The translations under genes and the position numbers were made by a program. From Nemertoderma westbladi (Eukaryota > Xenacoelomorpha > Nemertodermatida > Nemertodermatidae), in NCBI GenBank assembly GCA_032718475.1, contig JAUCBJ010001980.1:1-31048 (forward strand): DNA of 31,048 nt. The letters are read 5' to 3'. Under the pieces are notes generated by a model. It made no database searches, was not told where the DNA came from, and saw only the letters and a program-made list of their open reading frames with translations. Below, piece after piece: positions 30,046 through 31,048 of this stretch; the first letter of the stretch is position 1; each line of letters begins with the position of its first letter.

Positions 30046-30886
30046 TTCAAATTGTTTTCAAATTCAAATTAACTTATGATTCCAAATCCTGTACTGTAGT
30101 ATCATCTTTTTTCTTGCGTTATACGGGTGTATGAGGGTCCTTAATCCAATGGAATCAATAAAAGCAGCACTGGACATCTCAAACTTGTACTTTTTTGTGA
30201 TGGGTACGAAATTTGGTGATAGCACCCAAATTTGCAATATTACACCGAAAAATACGAGTAGCAATCGAAATGTATTCCATTAGAATCATCGCCCCATAAA
30301 ACCTGAAAATGTGAGTTTATAGCATTGTATATGTTTCATACATATTATATAATTTGGAATAAAGTTAATTTGAATTTGAAAAAAATTTGAAATTGAAAAT
30401 TACAATTTTAATCTTCAAACTGAAAAGTGCTGGTGACTTGTATTTTTCACTTTTTAGATATGTGGAGGACTAAAACTGCCATTTATAGTAATCAGATTAT
30501 TTTTAAATGTCTTTTCAATTAAACTTTATTTTTTTTATTATTTATTATAAATTTTTTTTATTTTTTTTTAATTTAGCTTTAAAATTCTTCCAATGGATTC
30601 AGCACCCCAGAAAACCTGTATTGAAAAAGATTAGGTGAAAATTGTAAAACTTTCAATTTTTTGAAAAGTGTTCTCCACTTCAAATTTTGGTGCTGCAAAT
30701 AAAAATATTCACCACAGTAATTTTTTTAATTTTTTTAAAATTTTGATTCAAACTAGTGAAATCTACGTACAAACAAAAAAATCTAAGTTTTCGTTAAAAT
30801 TTGTAGAATTATGAGGGGGGGGGGGGGGGGGGGTCAATATGACATATTATGTCCCCCTGTATTTGTACAACATTTTTTTATTGCTC

Positions 30887-30947
30887 GGTGGGATAAATAT
30901 TTCTCCATTTGACGCAACACCGCCGCGGCCGCTATGGGGGAGGTGAA
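30887..30947 (-). repeat. 61-bp inverted repeat, right arm
   Basis: Partner of 28510-28570. Outside it, taccgcggccgctcctaaag repeats the NotI-like gcggccgc core once more. LINE coding sequence does not obviously resume beyond it in the last 100 bases of the window. Confidence 0.9.
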
Positions 30948-31048
30948 TACCGCGGCCGCTCCTAAAGCCGCAGGCCATCGCTAACTATATAGGTTAACTT
31001 GGGATTCTGGGGGACTTTTCGATGAAGGAACTGACCAAATTTTTTTAT

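Larger units (their letters stand above)
28571..30886. other. interior of the inverted-repeat-bounded block
   Basis: No coding frame of note is seen. It holds three G-tract sites (28620-28638, 28975-29010, 30815-30833), a tRNA-derived SINE, and long A/T-run sequence. A direct repeat sits just inside both arms: a G-tract, ggtcaat, then atttgtacaacatttt (28636-28656, and 30831-30876 with 22 extra bases). The size and lack of genes fit a large non-autonomous DNA element, unidentified. Confidence 0.5.

Overview
The window reads as nuclear DNA of an animal, most likely an aquatic invertebrate whose phylum I cannot fix. The signs are an AT-rich background, tRNA-derived SINEs, at least two LINE families, splice-site-flanked open exons, and one clear motile-cilium gene (RSPH1-like). 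There are no operons and no prokaryotic signals. Very little of it is host coding sequence.

Layout. 1-5100: gene-free AT-rich DNA with palindromes, a foldback element, and tandem arrays of 30, 31 and 68 bp. 5114-5393: a SINE bounded by target-site duplications. 5520-10365: a 4.8-kb composite minisatellite, a variable 32-38 bp unit followed by a related 36/39/42 bp unit. 10600-13110: 19-bp repeats, a 3' LINE fragment, a tRNA-like remnant and a candidate last exon on the plus strand. 13160-15005: a C-rich array followed by about 41 copies of a 36-bp unit that is a piece of the SINE tail. 15680-20125: a 5'-truncated CR1/Jockey-type LINE whose reverse transcriptase is split by about 76 tandem copies of 39 bp copied from its own RT motif. 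20126-22144: gene-free, with clustered ACGCGT palindromes. 22145-22981: RSPH1 on the minus strand, with a plausible promoter near 23.7 kb. 25976-26328: a candidate last exon of another minus-strand gene. 26630-28510: decayed copies of the same LINE family seen at 11.6 kb, in the opposite orientation. 28510-30947: a 2.4-kb block bounded by 61-bp inverted repeats, containing a second SINE.

The main theme is minisatellite birth. About a third of the window is tandem array with unit lengths mostly of 30-40 bp. At least two of the arrays demonstrably grew from internal pieces of transposable elements, with the rest of the element still present on one or both sides. The long stop-free frames in these arrays are by-products of repetition and I do not call them genes. 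The most credible host gene is RSPH1, a radial-spoke protein. A possible RFX X-box and a YY1-type site lie about 750 bp upstream, which would suit a ciliary gene, but that link is inference.
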